DNA of 64,000 nucleotides from Bradyrhizobium genosp. SA-3. GTDB taxonomy: Bacteria; Pseudomonadota; Alphaproteobacteria; Rhizobiales; Xanthobacteraceae. The position numbers and the translations under genes were made by a program. The notes beneath the pieces are model-generated. The model made no database searches, had not been told where the DNA came from, and was given only the letters and a program-made list of their open reading frames with translations. The stretch's first letter is position 1, and each line of letters begins with the position of its first letter. The stretch is from the NCBI RefSeq assembly GCF_004212635.1, contig NZ_PSRT01000031.1, forward strand, positions 1-64,000, in the 5' to 3' direction. Positions 1 through 8,361 of this stretch are shown one piece after another.

Positions 1-642
1 GCCAAGCGGCGCGCGTTCCCGCCGCGGCGCCTCGCCGTCGCAGTCTGCAGCCACGCGGCGGGCGCCGTGGAATAGCGCGAGATAGGCTTGCTCCTCCGGC
101 AGCATAGGCAGGAGATTGGCGAGTGCCGTGAGGATCGTAAGACCGACGCCCCAGCCGTCGCGGTTTTGCACCCCGAACAGCGCCACCTGCCGGACGATTT
201 CGGTTCGCGGTACGCCCGCCGCGAGCTGACCATGAATGGCCTTGGCAATGACGAGGCCGAGGTCGTGGGCAAGGCCATCCGCAAGACGCTGATGCCAGTG
301 TGCGGCGGGATCGGCCTGGGTGAACGTGGTCTTCACCCAGACGTCACCGTTGCGCACCTCGACGGGGCAGATCGGCACGTCGTCCGCCCACAGATCGAAG
401 GTGCAGCCGCTTTCAAGATCGAAGCGCGCGTGGTGCCAGTGACAAGTCAAGATGCCATCCTCGACGGTGCCGCGCTCGAGCGGGAAGCCCATGTGCGGGC
501 ACCGATTGTCGAGGGCGAAGAGGCGCCCGCGGTCGTAGATGACGAGGATCGGACGATGGCCGCCGCGCAAAACGAGCCGTCCCTTGATCTTCAATTCCTC
601 AAGGCTGCCCGCCAGTGCAAATTCCTTGCTGGGCGCGTCCAT
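1..642 (-). CDS. Rieske [2Fe-2S] protein, C-terminal part beyond window
   Basis: Reading frame of 214 codons open to the window edge, so the C terminus is missing. It starts at ATG 642 with GGGAGG seven bases upstream. The N-terminal domain is a canonical Rieske fold: Cys48-x-His50 and Cys67-x-x-His70 are the four cluster ligands (CPHMG and CHWHHARFD). A second, mostly helical region of unknown role follows from about residue 115. Such proteins pass electrons to oxygenases or reductases, but the part seen here does not show a non-haem iron catalytic domain, so I cannot call it a ring-hydroxylating oxygenase. No partner gene is visible in the window. Confidence 0.85.
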   Translation of the reverse strand, partial: MDAPSKEFALAGSLEELKIKGRLVLRGGHRPILVIYDRGRLFALDNRCPHMGFPLERGTVEDGILTCHWHHARFDLESGCTFDLWADDVPICPVEVRNGDVWVKTTFTQADPAAHWHQRLADGLAHDLGLVIAKAIHGQLAAGVPRTEIVRQVALFGVQNRDGWGVGLTILTALANLLPMLPEEQAYLALFHGARRVAADCDGEAPRRERAPLG

Positions 643-763
643 GCATGCCTCCCGTTGTCGCTTTGGAGCCGCTGCAGGTAGTTCGCAACATAGGCATCCT
701 CTCTCGCTAAGGCGAGAGGATATCGTGGCCTAGAGCTGAGCGGATAGCGAAGAGGTTGGCTAA

Positions 764-890
764 TCAGAGCTTCGACTTCAGCCGATCGGCAACACGGCGG
801 TCGATCTCGGCAGACGCTTCGTCGAGGATCGGGACGCTGAACCGACGTTGATCTCGCCGAGCACGTAACTGTCGGTCCCGTCGGCGCCGC
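764..890 (-). pseudogene. Possible remnant of an ATP-grasp-like protein C terminus
   Basis: The 384-base gap between the Rieske and GNAT genes has no intact gene. On the minus strand a frame ending with TGA at 764-766 reads ILDEASAEIDRRVAD. One base shift upstream, near 840, reads DSYVLGEINV. Joined, the pieces resemble from memory the C-terminal end of Cj0069-like ATP-grasp proteins (EINVSSVxPxPDxA). Assignment is weak. The rest of 643-1026 shows nothing recognisable. Confidence 0.3.
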
Positions 891-1026
891 GCTGCTTGGG
901 TTCGTCTCTCTGGGGCTTCGCGAGCGACTCGTACCTCTGCTGGCCGCCCTAGCCACGGCCCATCTCTGTAGGGTCGCGATCGGCACCGTTGACACCAGTT
1001 TCCCCATGGAGGTTCGCTTCATAGCC

Positions 1027-1905
1027 TCAGCTCAACGCGTGACCGGCTAGCCCGTAAACCCACGGCTCGTTTTCCCTTCGGTTCAGAAATCGCCGGCCCT
1101 TAGACATCGTTGTGACGGTGTCGGTCATCCCGAGGCGGCTTTGTTGAAGGAAGTCGGCAAACAGACCCGTCTGCTCCCGCGTATCGACGCGGACGAATTG
1201 TCCCGCGAGATCCTTAAGATGCACGGCGGTGAGATGGATCGCGTCACAATCATTGCAGGCGACGATCGGGCCGATCACATGACCGCGCCCGAATTCGCGC
1301 TTCATGGAAAAACCGACGGCCTCTCCGCCGCGCCGCAAGACGGAGATTGAGGCACCTTCAGAAAGCAATGCGAGCAGCTTCTGCCGGTTAGTTCCGAACG
1401 CGCGTTCATCCAGTGCCGCGATCTCTCCGATGTTCGCCGTGGACAGCGAGCTCAGTTCACCGGCCAGAGCCGGCACCGGCGGAGGTGGTGAGACGATTTC
1501 TCCTTGCCACAGATACACGGTGGCTTCCTTCGTGAACCCCAGTGACAGATACAGGTGATAGGCGGCATGGGTTGAGTTGAGGGTCAAATTCCGGTCGCCA
1601 CACCGCTCGAAAACCTGCTCCATAAGCCAGCGGCCAGTACCTTGTGCCTGGGTTCGGGGCGATGTGATCACCAGGCCAATCGTCGCGAATTCCTGGCTAT
1701 AAGGGAACCACATCGCGCTGCCGAAAACGCGGCCTATGCCATCAACGGCGACGATGCCGTGGCCGGCGCGGCGCAGGAAATCCCAGTCCTTGGGGCGATG
1801 TGGCCAGCCAACGCCAATCGAGAGCGCGTGAAGCAGCTTCACATCGACTTCGTTGATGTCCTTTGCTGCCAATTTAAAGGACTTCACGCGTACCGTTCGT
1901 CCCAT
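1027..1905 (-). CDS. GNAT-family N-acetyltransferase, two-domain type
   Basis: Protein of 292 residues. The N-terminal half has the GNAT acetyl-CoA fold: a strand-helix with VFGSAMWFPY, then the QAQGTGRWLM loop that corresponds to the acetyl-CoA-binding Q/RxxGxG/A motif at about residues 85-95. The C-terminal half carries RGHVIGPIVA, as in the two-domain GNAT proteins whose second half is a degenerate GNAT-like domain. The substrate is not known. A paralogue lies at 22013-22873 and shares the WPxRxxDW and RGHVIGPxVA segments, which suggests both accompany the same kind of amine/amino-acid catabolic cluster. The gene is divergent from ghrA; the start ATG at 1905 has only a weak GGA upstream. 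Confidence 0.88.
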   Translation of the reverse strand: MGRTVRVKSFKLAAKDINEVDVKLLHALSIGVGWPHRPKDWDFLRRAGHGIVAVDGIGRVFGSAMWFPYSQEFATIGLVITSPRTQAQGTGRWLMEQVFERCGDRNLTLNSTHAAYHLYLSLGFTKEATVYLWQGEIVSPPPPVPALAGELSSLSTANIGEIAALDERAFGTNRQKLLALLSEGASISVLRRGGEAVGFSMKREFGRGHVIGPIVACNDCDAIHLTAVHLKDLAGQFVRVDTREQTGLFADFLQQSRLGMTDTVTTMSKGRRFLNRRENEPWVYGLAGHALS

Positions 1906-2254
1906 TCAGTCCATCCGTTCCTTTGCGGGACGCCAAAACCTGCAGACCATCGCTCCGTTGGCCTCTGCTGCGTGCCGCACAAGCTCTGTTTTTGCAGCAG
2001 CATAGCGCGGAAAGCCAGCAGGTTTCGCCTGTTTGGAAGGCGGTATTCGGAATCTTCGGCCGCTAGCGCAACTCAATTCAGCAGGGAAAGCTCCTGGTTG
2101 CGGCCTATCGATATCCGGCAACAGCAGGCAGGGTGAGCCCCAGTGAATGTTGAAGGCGTCGCCGGAGGGCTCGCCGCCTTTCCAGCCCTCAGTGGTCGGC
2201 CAGGCCGGTCGCAACGCCCAGCATCCCAGGCGAGGACCTGAGAGGACCACGTCG
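1906..2254. other. Divergent intergenic region, no gene seen
   Basis: These 349 bases separate the divergent GNAT and ghrA genes and must contain both promoters. I see no strong palindrome, no recognisable small gene and no RNA structure. The frame of ghrA stays open upstream to 2147 but lacks a ribosome-binding site there. Confidence 0.5.
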
Positions 2255-3178
2255 ATGGCGTTCCTTTTCAATTCCGATGCTGCTCGGGGGGCAATTTTCC
2301 GACAGGCCTTTGCGCGCGAGCTCCCTGATCTCGAATTCTATCATTCCGGTGAATGCGTTGATCCGGAAAAGGTGCGCTACCTGCTGACCTGGAACGTACC
2401 CAATGATGTCGCGCGGTTTCGAAATCTGGAAGTGCTCTTTTCCATCGGTGCGGGGGTCGATCAATTCAAGCCGGAGACCATACCCGACCGCGTGAAACTC
2501 GTGCGCATGGTTGAAGACGGCATCATACGCATGATGCAGGAATATGTCGTGCTCGGCGTGCTGACGCTCCATCGCGAGATGCTGGCTTATTGGGAGCAGC
2601 AGAGAAGGGGCCTATGGCAAGCCCTTGCAAGTGTTCAGTCGACCGATCGGCGCGTAGGCTTCCTCGGGCTTGGGATGCTGGCGCAAGCTGCGATCGATCG
2701 CCTGAAGCCGTTTCGATTTCCCCTTGCCGCCTGGAGCCGCAGCAAAAAGACGGTCGAGGGTGTCACCTGCTTTCACGGCGACGATCAGCTTGGCAGCTTT
2801 CTGAAAGGAACGGACATTCTCGTCTGTCTTCTGCCCCTGACAAAGGAAACAAGCGGCATCCTAAATGCGAGGCTGTTCTCGTCGTTGCCGCTGGGCGCGA
2901 GGCTGCTGCATGTCGGCCGCGGCCCGCAGCTTGACCAGGGCGCACTTATCGAGGCGCTCGACAGCGGGCAGCTGGCAGCGGCCATACTTGACGTCACCGA
3001 GCCCGAGCCGCTGCCGGAAAGCCATCGGCTTTGGTCGCATCCCAAGGTGATCATCACGCCGCATATCGCGTCCGTGACGCAACCGCATACGGCGGCACAG
3101 TCCGTCATAGAGAACATCCGGCGCTACCGCGCTGGACGAAATCCGATCGGCCTTGTCGATCGAACACTCGGCTACTAA
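2255..3178 (+). CDS. ghrA: D-2-hydroxyacid dehydrogenase, glyoxylate/hydroxypyruvate reductase A type
   Basis: Protein of 307 residues, close to the 312 of E. coli GhrA. The NAD(P)-binding domain shows VGFLGLGMLAQAA at about residues 137-150. The catalytic Arg and Glu lie in HVGRGPQLDQ and DVTEPEPLPE, and the catalytic His in ITPHIAS near residue 282. GhrA enzymes reduce glyoxylate and hydroxypyruvate in the cytoplasm. Start ATG 2255 is chosen because AGAGGA lies eight bases upstream; the open frame runs further upstream without such a site. The cupin gene follows 13 bases downstream and is probably co-transcribed. Confidence 0.9.
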   Translation: MAFLFNSDAARGAIFRQAFARELPDLEFYHSGECVDPEKVRYLLTWNVPNDVARFRNLEVLFSIGAGVDQFKPETIPDRVKLVRMVEDGIIRMMQEYVVLGVLTLHREMLAYWEQQRRGLWQALASVQSTDRRVGFLGLGMLAQAAIDRLKPFRFPLAAWSRSKKTVEGVTCFHGDDQLGSFLKGTDILVCLLPLTKETSGILNARLFSSLPLGARLLHVGRGPQLDQGALIEALDSGQLAAAILDVTEPEPLPESHRLWSHPKVIITPHIASVTQPHTAAQSVIENIRRYRAGRNPIGLVDRTLGY

Positions 3179-3191
3179 CAGGAAAAATGCC

Positions 3192-3548
3192 ATGTCGCTT
3201 CTGGTCACCATCGACACCCATCCGGACTTCGCACCGACGAACGCGTTGCCTGCTCCGGAACGGCTCATCTCTGGCAATCCATCCTTCAAGACCTGGGCGC
3301 AGGACGCCTCGAAAGGCGAGAAGGTGATGACCGGCGTCTGGGAAGCAACGCCGGGCGAGACCCATTCCATCAAGGGCACCACCTTCGAGTTCTGCCACAT
3401 CATCTCGGGCCTCATCGAAATCGAGGAAAAGGATGGTGAGACGAAGACGTTCCGCGCCGGCGACAGCTTTGTGATGAAGCCAGGCTTTGTCGGGGTCTGG
3501 CGCACGATCGAGACCGTGCGGAAGATCTACGTCTGCCACTATGACTGA
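3192..3548 (+). CDS. Cupin domain protein (DUF861 / EutQ-like)
   Basis: Small protein of 118 residues with a single cupin barrel. The segment GVWEATPGETHSIKGTTFEF followed by FRAGDSFVMKPGFVGVW is the DUF861 pattern, found in ureidoglycine aminohydrolase-like and EutQ-like proteins and in many rhizobial proteins next to FAD oxidoreductases and aldehyde dehydrogenases. The usual metal-binding HxH is not obvious, so an enzymatic role is uncertain. ATG 3192 has AGGAAAA five bases upstream. It sits between ghrA and the GabD-like gene and is followed by two stem-loops. Confidence 0.85.
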   Translation: MSLLVTIDTHPDFAPTNALPAPERLISGNPSFKTWAQDASKGEKVMTGVWEATPGETHSIKGTTFEFCHIISGLIEIEEKDGETKTFRAGDSFVMKPGFVGVWRTIETVRKIYVCHYD

Positions 3549-3562
3549 GCGCGATGCTGGAG

Positions 3563-3641
3563 GGCGGCCCCACCATTCGGCCGCCAGAACAATCGACTTT
3601 CGGAGCCGCGTCTGACCGGATTCAACGCGGTCAGACGCTTC
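3563..3641 (+). terminator. Tandem stem-loops after the cupin gene
   Basis: Two hairpins follow the cupin stop codon. The first pairs GGCGGCC 3563-3569 with GGCCGCC 3579-3585. The second is a perfect 10-bp stem, 3608-3617 with 3629-3638 (GCGTCTGACC/GGTCAGACGC), followed by the T-rich TTCATT. The second is a plausible intrinsic terminator, though its T tract is short. It separates the ghrA-cupin pair from the dehydrogenase gene. Confidence 0.55.
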
Positions 3642-3760
3642 ATTCTCGATGAAAAATGCGGCGCGCGGTCCTGTATTGCTCAGATGAGACGGCTTTGTCT
3701 CGCCAATCGCATACCCAGCAGTGATGGCGGTTTAACCCCCAAGGGCAAGGGAACACATAC

Positions 3761-5218
3761 ATGGTCGCATTGAAAGACAAGGATCTGTTTCGACAGCAGG
3801 CACTGATCGCTGGCCATTGGCGCGACGCGAATGCGAAGGCGACGGTTGAAGTCATCGATCCTGCGAGCCAGAAAGTGCTTGGCACCATCCCCGACATGGG
3901 CCGAGACGAGACCCGGGCGGCGGTCGACGCCGCGGCGGGTGCGTTTAAGGATTGGAAGACGAAGGCCCATGCAGAGCGCGCCGCGCTGCTGGAGCGCTGG
4001 TATGAGCTCATGCGGCGCCATGAGGAGGATTTGGCTCTCCTGCTGACGCTGGAACAGGGCAAGCCGCTTGCTGAATCGCTCGGAGAGATCCGTTACGGGG
4101 CATCCTTCGTCAAATGGTTCGCCGAGGAGGCGCGGCGGATCAACGGATCAACGATCCCTTCGCCCACTGTGGATCGCCGCATTCTGGTGCTGAAAGAGCC
4201 GGTGGGCGTCTGCGGGATCATCACGCCCTGGAATTTCCCGAATGCGATGATTACCCGCAAGGTGGCGCCTGCGCTTGCCGCGGGCTGCACGGTGGTGATC
4301 AAGCCCTCTGAATTCACGCCTTTTTCGGCAGTCGCCATCGGCGTACTGGCGGAGCGGGCAGGAATTCCACCTGGCGTGATCAATATCGTGACGGGCATGC
4401 CGGCGGAGATCGGCAGGGAGCTGCTGGCCAATGAAACCGTCCGCAAGATCTCGTTCACGGGATCGACCCGGGTCGGCGCGCTGCTGATGAAGAGCGCCGC
4501 CGACAACATCAAGCGGCTTAGCCTCGAACTCGGCGGCAACGCGCCGTTCATCGTCTTCGACGATGCCGATCTCGATCGCGCCGTCGAGGGGGCGATTGCG
4601 TCAAAATTCCGCAATGGCGGTCAGACCTGCGTCTGCTGTAATCGCATTCTCGTCCAATCTGGCGTTTACGATGCCTTTGCCGCGAAGCTCGCCGGCCGCG
4701 TCGCGAAAATGAAGGTCGGCCCCGGTACGGAAGAAGGGGTGGTGATCGGGCCGATGATCAACGGCGCGGCGATCGAAAAGATCAAGCGGCATGTCACGGA
4801 TGCCCTGGACAAGGGCGCAAAGATCATCTCGCAGAGTGAAGCGATGCCGGAAGGCCGGCAATATGCCCAGCCCGTCGTGCTCGGCGGCGCGACGACCGAG
4901 ATGCTGCTGGCCTCGGAAGAGACGTTCGGGCCGGTCGCACCACTCTTTCGCTTCGAGACCGAGGACGAGGCGATTGCGATCGCCAACGGCACCCCGTACG
5001 GCCTTGCCGCCTATTTCTACACTGAAAACCTCAGGCGCTCATGGCGTGTCGCCGAAGCGCTGGAATTCGGCATGGTCGGCTTGAACACCGGCCTGATCTC
5101 GACGGAGGTCGCGCCTTTCGGCGGCGTCAAGCAATCGGGCCTGGGACGTGAAGGATCCCAGCTCGGAGTAGAAGAATATCTCGAGACCAAAGCGCTTCAC
5201 GTCGGTGGGCTAGCGTAA
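3761..5218 (+). CDS. gabD: NAD(P)-dependent succinate-semialdehyde dehydrogenase-like aldehyde dehydrogenase
   Basis: Protein of 485 residues, the GabD length (E. coli 482). Aldehyde dehydrogenase landmarks are present: PWNFPN, the cofactor turn FTGSTRVG, the general base in LELGGNAP at about residue 255, and the catalytic Cys in NGGQTCVCCNR near residue 289, which is the GabD-type context. It oxidises succinate semialdehyde or a similar omega-semialdehyde to the acid. With the nearby class III aminotransferase and flavin oxidases it fits a polyamine/GABA-type route, but the true substrate could be another semialdehyde such as glutarate semialdehyde. A strong terminator follows. Confidence 0.88.
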   Translation: MVALKDKDLFRQQALIAGHWRDANAKATVEVIDPASQKVLGTIPDMGRDETRAAVDAAAGAFKDWKTKAHAERAALLERWYELMRRHEEDLALLLTLEQGKPLAESLGEIRYGASFVKWFAEEARRINGSTIPSPTVDRRILVLKEPVGVCGIITPWNFPNAMITRKVAPALAAGCTVVIKPSEFTPFSAVAIGVLAERAGIPPGVINIVTGMPAEIGRELLANETVRKISFTGSTRVGALLMKSAADNIKRLSLELGGNAPFIVFDDADLDRAVEGAIASKFRNGGQTCVCCNRILVQSGVYDAFAAKLAGRVAKMKVGPGTEEGVVIGPMINGAAIEKIKRHVTDALDKGAKIISQSEAMPEGRQYAQPVVLGGATTEMLLASEETFGPVAPLFRFETEDEAIAIANGTPYGLAAYFYTENLRRSWRVAEALEFGMVGLNTGLISTEVAPFGGVKQSGLGREGSQLGVEEYLETKALHVGGLA

Positions 5219-5249
5219 GCGGTCGATCGGTCGATTAGCTGAAGCACGA

Positions 5250-5276
5250 AAAGGGGGCGGCTAAACCGCCCCCTTT
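5250..5276. terminator. Rho-independent terminator after gabD
   Basis: An 11-bp perfect stem (5250-5260 with 5266-5276, core GGGGGCGG/CCGCCCCC) has a 5-base loop and A/T flanks. It can act in both directions between the convergent gabD and HAD genes. Confidence 0.9.
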
Positions 5277-5351
5277 CTCTTTACGATGCGTCGATCTTAA
5301 TCGAGGTCTTCGGTGCTGAAGCACAGCGAACGACCGAAACCGATGCCGCGT

Positions 5352-6041
5352 TCACGCGCTCTTGCGGACGGGCTCCAGGCCGACCGCCGCGGCAAGACCT
5401 CCGATGCCGGCGACCTCGGTGTATTCGTAGAAGGGGTTCGCGGGCTCATGGCCGCGGTTCACCCACACCTTGCTCTTGATGCCCAAATCGTAAGCCGTCA
5501 TCAGGTCGTAACGGAAGGAGGAGGAGACGTGCGTGATGTCTTCCGGGCCGCAGCCCAGTCTGTCCAGCATATATTCGAAGCCCTTCATCTGCGGCTTGTA
5601 GGCGCCGGTCTCCTCGGCCGTGATGACCATGTGGAAGGGCGCGCCGAGCTTCTCCACGTTCGACACGATGAGGTTCTTCATCGAATTCGATAGAATCACG
5701 AGCGGTATTTCCTTTGCGACTCGGGCCAAGCCGGCCGGAACGTCGGGATGCGGGCCCCATGTGGGCACTTCCTGATAGATGCGCTCGGCATGCTCCGGCC
5801 GGAATACGACGCCGTTGCGTTTGCAGGCGCGCTCCAGCGCATTGTGCACGACGTCGAGATAGGGCTTCCACGCGCCGAGAACCTCGTCCAGGCGGTAGGC
5901 TGAAAAGTCCTTGATGAGCTTTGCCATCGCCGCGGTCGAAAGCTCCGAGCCATAGACTCGCGTCGCCGCGCCAGCCATGTCGAAATTCGTCAGCGTACCG
6001 TAGCAGTCGAAGGTGATGTATTTGGGTCTGAACGTCGCCAT
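5352..6041 (-). CDS. Haloacid dehalogenase, type II (HAD superfamily hydrolase)
   Basis: Protein of 229 residues. HAD motif I is FDCYGTLTNFD at residues 9-19, whose first Asp is the nucleophile. Motif II is in VILSNSMKN, motif III Lys in GAYKPQMKGFEYML, and the end of the cap and core is HVSSSFRYDLMTAYDLGIKSKVW. Family members hydrolyse 2-haloalkanoic acids or act as phosphatases. FDCYGTL and the HVSSSxxxDL segment match the type II 2-haloacid dehalogenase branch, but many of those are really of unknown substrate. Start ATG 6041 follows GGAG; an in-frame upstream start at 6086 would add 15 residues that do not fit the fold. The gene is convergent with gabD. Confidence 0.85.
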   Translation of the reverse strand: MATFRPKYITFDCYGTLTNFDMAGAATRVYGSELSTAAMAKLIKDFSAYRLDEVLGAWKPYLDVVHNALERACKRNGVVFRPEHAERIYQEVPTWGPHPDVPAGLARVAKEIPLVILSNSMKNLIVSNVEKLGAPFHMVITAEETGAYKPQMKGFEYMLDRLGCGPEDITHVSSSFRYDLMTAYDLGIKSKVWVNRGHEPANPFYEYTEVAGIGGLAAAVGLEPVRKSA

Positions 6042-6306
6042 AGCTCCAATCCTTGCGATCTCACGCACCGCTTGCCGGTACGTCAAACATCATAGCGAGC
6101 AGCCGACAAGACAAAGCGCCGATGTCGCGGCGGCCGGGAGCAGATTGTGTTGTATCGGATCGGAGTCGTGGCAGAGAGTTCCGGGAAGAGGGCTCTCCGC
6201 GTCGAAACCCCCGATGCCGTGCGCCGCTCAATGTCGGCATAAGATGCCGCGTCGATCGTCAATCAAAGTCGAAACGCCCTCCATCGCCGCCCCGCCTGGG
6301 AGCAAC

Positions 6307-6348
6307 TGCCGTCTTCGGCAACTTATGTTGAGCCCGAAACATCGGGCT
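6307..6348. promoter_or_regulatory. Two inverted repeats upstream of the aminotransferase gene
   Basis: In the 342-base divergent gap (6042-6383), TGCCG-TCTT-CGGCA (6307-6320) and AGCCCGA-AACA-TCGGGCT (6331-6348) lie 36-77 bases before the aminotransferase ATG. They could be operators, or a leader structure. The Lrp-type regulator encoded nearby is a candidate binder, which is inference only. Confidence 0.35.
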
Positions 6349-6383
6349 GACCGCACAAAGCATTGCGGTCGACTGGAGACGAT

Positions 6384-7760
6384 ATGTTGAGCAACTCGCT
6401 GATTGAACTCGATCGCGCGCATCTGATTCACCCGGTCTCATCCTATCGCAGCCACGAGGCGTCGGGCGTGCGGGTACTGAAGTCAGGGAAGGGCGCGACG
6501 CTGACTGATGTCTCGGGACGTCAATTGCTGGACGGCTTCGCGGGTTTGTGGTGTGTCAATGCCGGCTACGGACAAGACAGCATCGTTGAAGCGGCGATGC
6601 GGCAGTTGCAGGAGCTGCCTTATGCGACGGGCTATTTCGGTTTGGGCTCGGACCCGGCGATCCGGCTGGCGGCCAGGTTGGCTGAACTGGCGCCTGGCGA
6701 TCTGAACCATGTCTACTTCACGCTGGGTGGCTCCGATGCCGTCGACAGTACGATCCGGTTCATCCGGTACTACTATCATTCCAAAGGCAGGCCGCAGAAG
6801 GATCAGTTCATTTCCCTCGAGCACGGCTACCATGGATCGTCGACGGCAGGCGCCGGGTTGACTGCGCTGCCCGCCTTTCATGCCGGGTTTGGGGTGCCCT
6901 ATAGTTGGCAGCACAAAATTCCGTCGCACTATGTCTATCGCAATCCCGCCGGTCCCCATCCCCAGGCGATCATTGCTGCGTCGGTCGCTGCCCTGCAGGC
7001 CAAAATCGCCGAACTGGGCGCGGAGCGCGTTGCCGCCTTCTATGTAGAGCCGATACAGGGCTCGGGAGGAGTCCTCGTTCCACCGCCGTCTTGGCTGAAG
7101 GCGATGCACGCCGTTTGCAAGGAGCACGACATTCTGTTCGTTGCCGATGAGGTCATCACCGGCTTTGGCCGCGTCGGCCCGCTCTTTGCCTGTGAGGAAG
7201 ACGACGTCGTGCCGGATCTCATGACCACGGCAAAAGGACTGACCTCGGGCTATGTGCCGATGGGGGCCGTTCTGATGTCCGACCGCGTCTACAACACGAT
7301 TGCCGATGGCGCCGGCAAGGCGACCGTGGGTCACGGTTACACCTATTCCGCCCATCCGGTCAGTGCAGCCGTCGGACTCGCGTGCCTCGACCTTTATGAA
7401 AACGGCCTGCTTGAGAACGGCCGCAAAGCCGGGCACCGTCTCATGGAAGGGCTTCGCGCGCTGGCCGATCATCCGCTTGTCGGCGATGTCCGTGGTCGCG
7501 GCATGCTGGCCGCAATTGAGCTTGTCACGGACAAGGAGCGTAAGACGCCGCTGCCGGCGGAAGCCGACGCGGCGCGCCGCATCTTCGACCGCGCATGGGA
7601 CAACGGCCTTATCATCCGCGCCTTTGCCCAAGGCGTGCTGGGTTATGCGCCGCCGCTCTGCTGCACGGATGGGGACATCGATGCCATTGTTGAGCGGACA
7701 AGGACTACGCTCGACCAGACGCTCGAAGACAGCGACGTCCGAGCGGCGATGAAAGGATAA
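6384..7760 (+). CDS. Class III (omega-amino acid type) PLP aminotransferase
   Basis: Protein of 458 residues. The segments FVADEVITGFGRVG (Asp that contacts the PLP pyridine nitrogen) and TTAKGLTSGYVPMGAV (Schiff-base Lys at about residue 289) define a class III aminotransferase. The N-terminal DGFAGLWCVNAGYGQ is typical of the beta-alanine/putrescine/taurine:pyruvate branch. It probably transfers an omega-amino group to pyruvate or 2-oxoglutarate to give a semialdehyde, which the GabD-like enzyme could oxidise. ATG 6384 has GGAG five bases upstream. The Lrp-type gene is convergent and 16 bases away. Confidence 0.9.
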   Translation: MLSNSLIELDRAHLIHPVSSYRSHEASGVRVLKSGKGATLTDVSGRQLLDGFAGLWCVNAGYGQDSIVEAAMRQLQELPYATGYFGLGSDPAIRLAARLAELAPGDLNHVYFTLGGSDAVDSTIRFIRYYYHSKGRPQKDQFISLEHGYHGSSTAGAGLTALPAFHAGFGVPYSWQHKIPSHYVYRNPAGPHPQAIIAASVAALQAKIAELGAERVAAFYVEPIQGSGGVLVPPPSWLKAMHAVCKEHDILFVADEVITGFGRVGPLFACEEDDVVPDLMTTAKGLTSGYVPMGAVLMSDRVYNTIADGAGKATVGHGYTYSAHPVSAAVGLACLDLYENGLLENGRKAGHRLMEGLRALADHPLVGDVRGRGMLAAIELVTDKERKTPLPAEADAARRIFDRAWDNGLIIRAFAQGVLGYAPPLCCTDGDIDAIVERTRTTLDQTLEDSDVRAAMKG

Positions 7761-7776
7761 TCACGGCGCCTGTTCT

Positions 7777-8253
7777 TTAGCCGTTGAATATGCTCTCGAG
7801 AGGCAGATGACATTTCACGATCGGGGACTTCAACACGACGAAACTGAAGTACTTGTCGATACCGATGTCCATCTCGACGAGGCGTTCCATCACCGCCTGG
7901 TATTCGCTGATCCCTGCCGTGATGAACTTGACGAGATAGTCGTATCCGCCCGAAACCAAATGGCATTCGACCACGGAATCGATCTTTTCGATTGTCGTGA
8001 GAAAGCGCGCGAAATCGATCTGCCGGTGATTTTTGAGGGTGATTTCAGCGAAGACCGTCAGAGTTTGTCCGAGCTTGGCAACGTCGATCTGGGCGGAATA
8101 GCCGGTGATGAAGCCCTCAGATTGGAGCCTCTTGACGCGCATCAGGCACGGACTCGGGGAAAGGTTTATCAGCTCTGCGAGCTCGACGTTGGAAATCCGC
8201 CCATTCTTCTGCAGTTCGCATAAAATCCTGATGTCGATCTTATCGAGCTTCAT
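7777..8253 (-). CDS. Lrp/AsnC family transcriptional regulator
   Basis: Protein of 158 residues. Residues 1-50 form the Lrp helix-turn-helix (KLDKIDIRILCELQKNGRIS and NVELAELINLSPSPCLMRVK); the remainder is the ligand-binding RAM domain (VVECHLVSGGYDYLVK). The family senses amino acids and commonly controls neighbouring catabolic genes, here probably the aminotransferase and the flavin oxidase. The start MKLDKIDI fits the family best. A GTG 36 bases upstream at 8289 has an AAGG site and is an alternative. It lies downstream of, and on the same strand as, the flavin oxidase gene. Confidence 0.9.
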   Translation of the reverse strand: MKLDKIDIRILCELQKNGRISNVELAELINLSPSPCLMRVKRLQSEGFITGYSAQIDVAKLGQTLTVFAEITLKNHRQIDFARFLTTIEKIDSVVECHLVSGGYDYLVKFITAGISEYQAVMERLVEMDIGIDKYFSFVVLKSPIVKCHLPLESIFNG

Positions 8254-8361
8254 AGCAATGCCAGGAGATGGGGGCAAAAAGGGCGTCACGGCCTTGAGAG
8301 GTCAGCGTCATACGTGGTGTCATAGCATCAACCAGCATCTTTTCCCACCGGGGCGGCCCCC

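Noticed and set aside
591-1022. 143-codon minus-strand frame between the Rieske and GNAT genes
   Set aside because: Serine/arginine/proline-rich sequence that overlaps the Rieske start; no conserved motif. A weak remnant in other frames at 764-890 is the better reading.
6483-7631. 382-codon minus-strand open frame opposite the class III aminotransferase
   Set aside because: Antisense shadow. The plus-strand gene has all catalytic motifs of its family.
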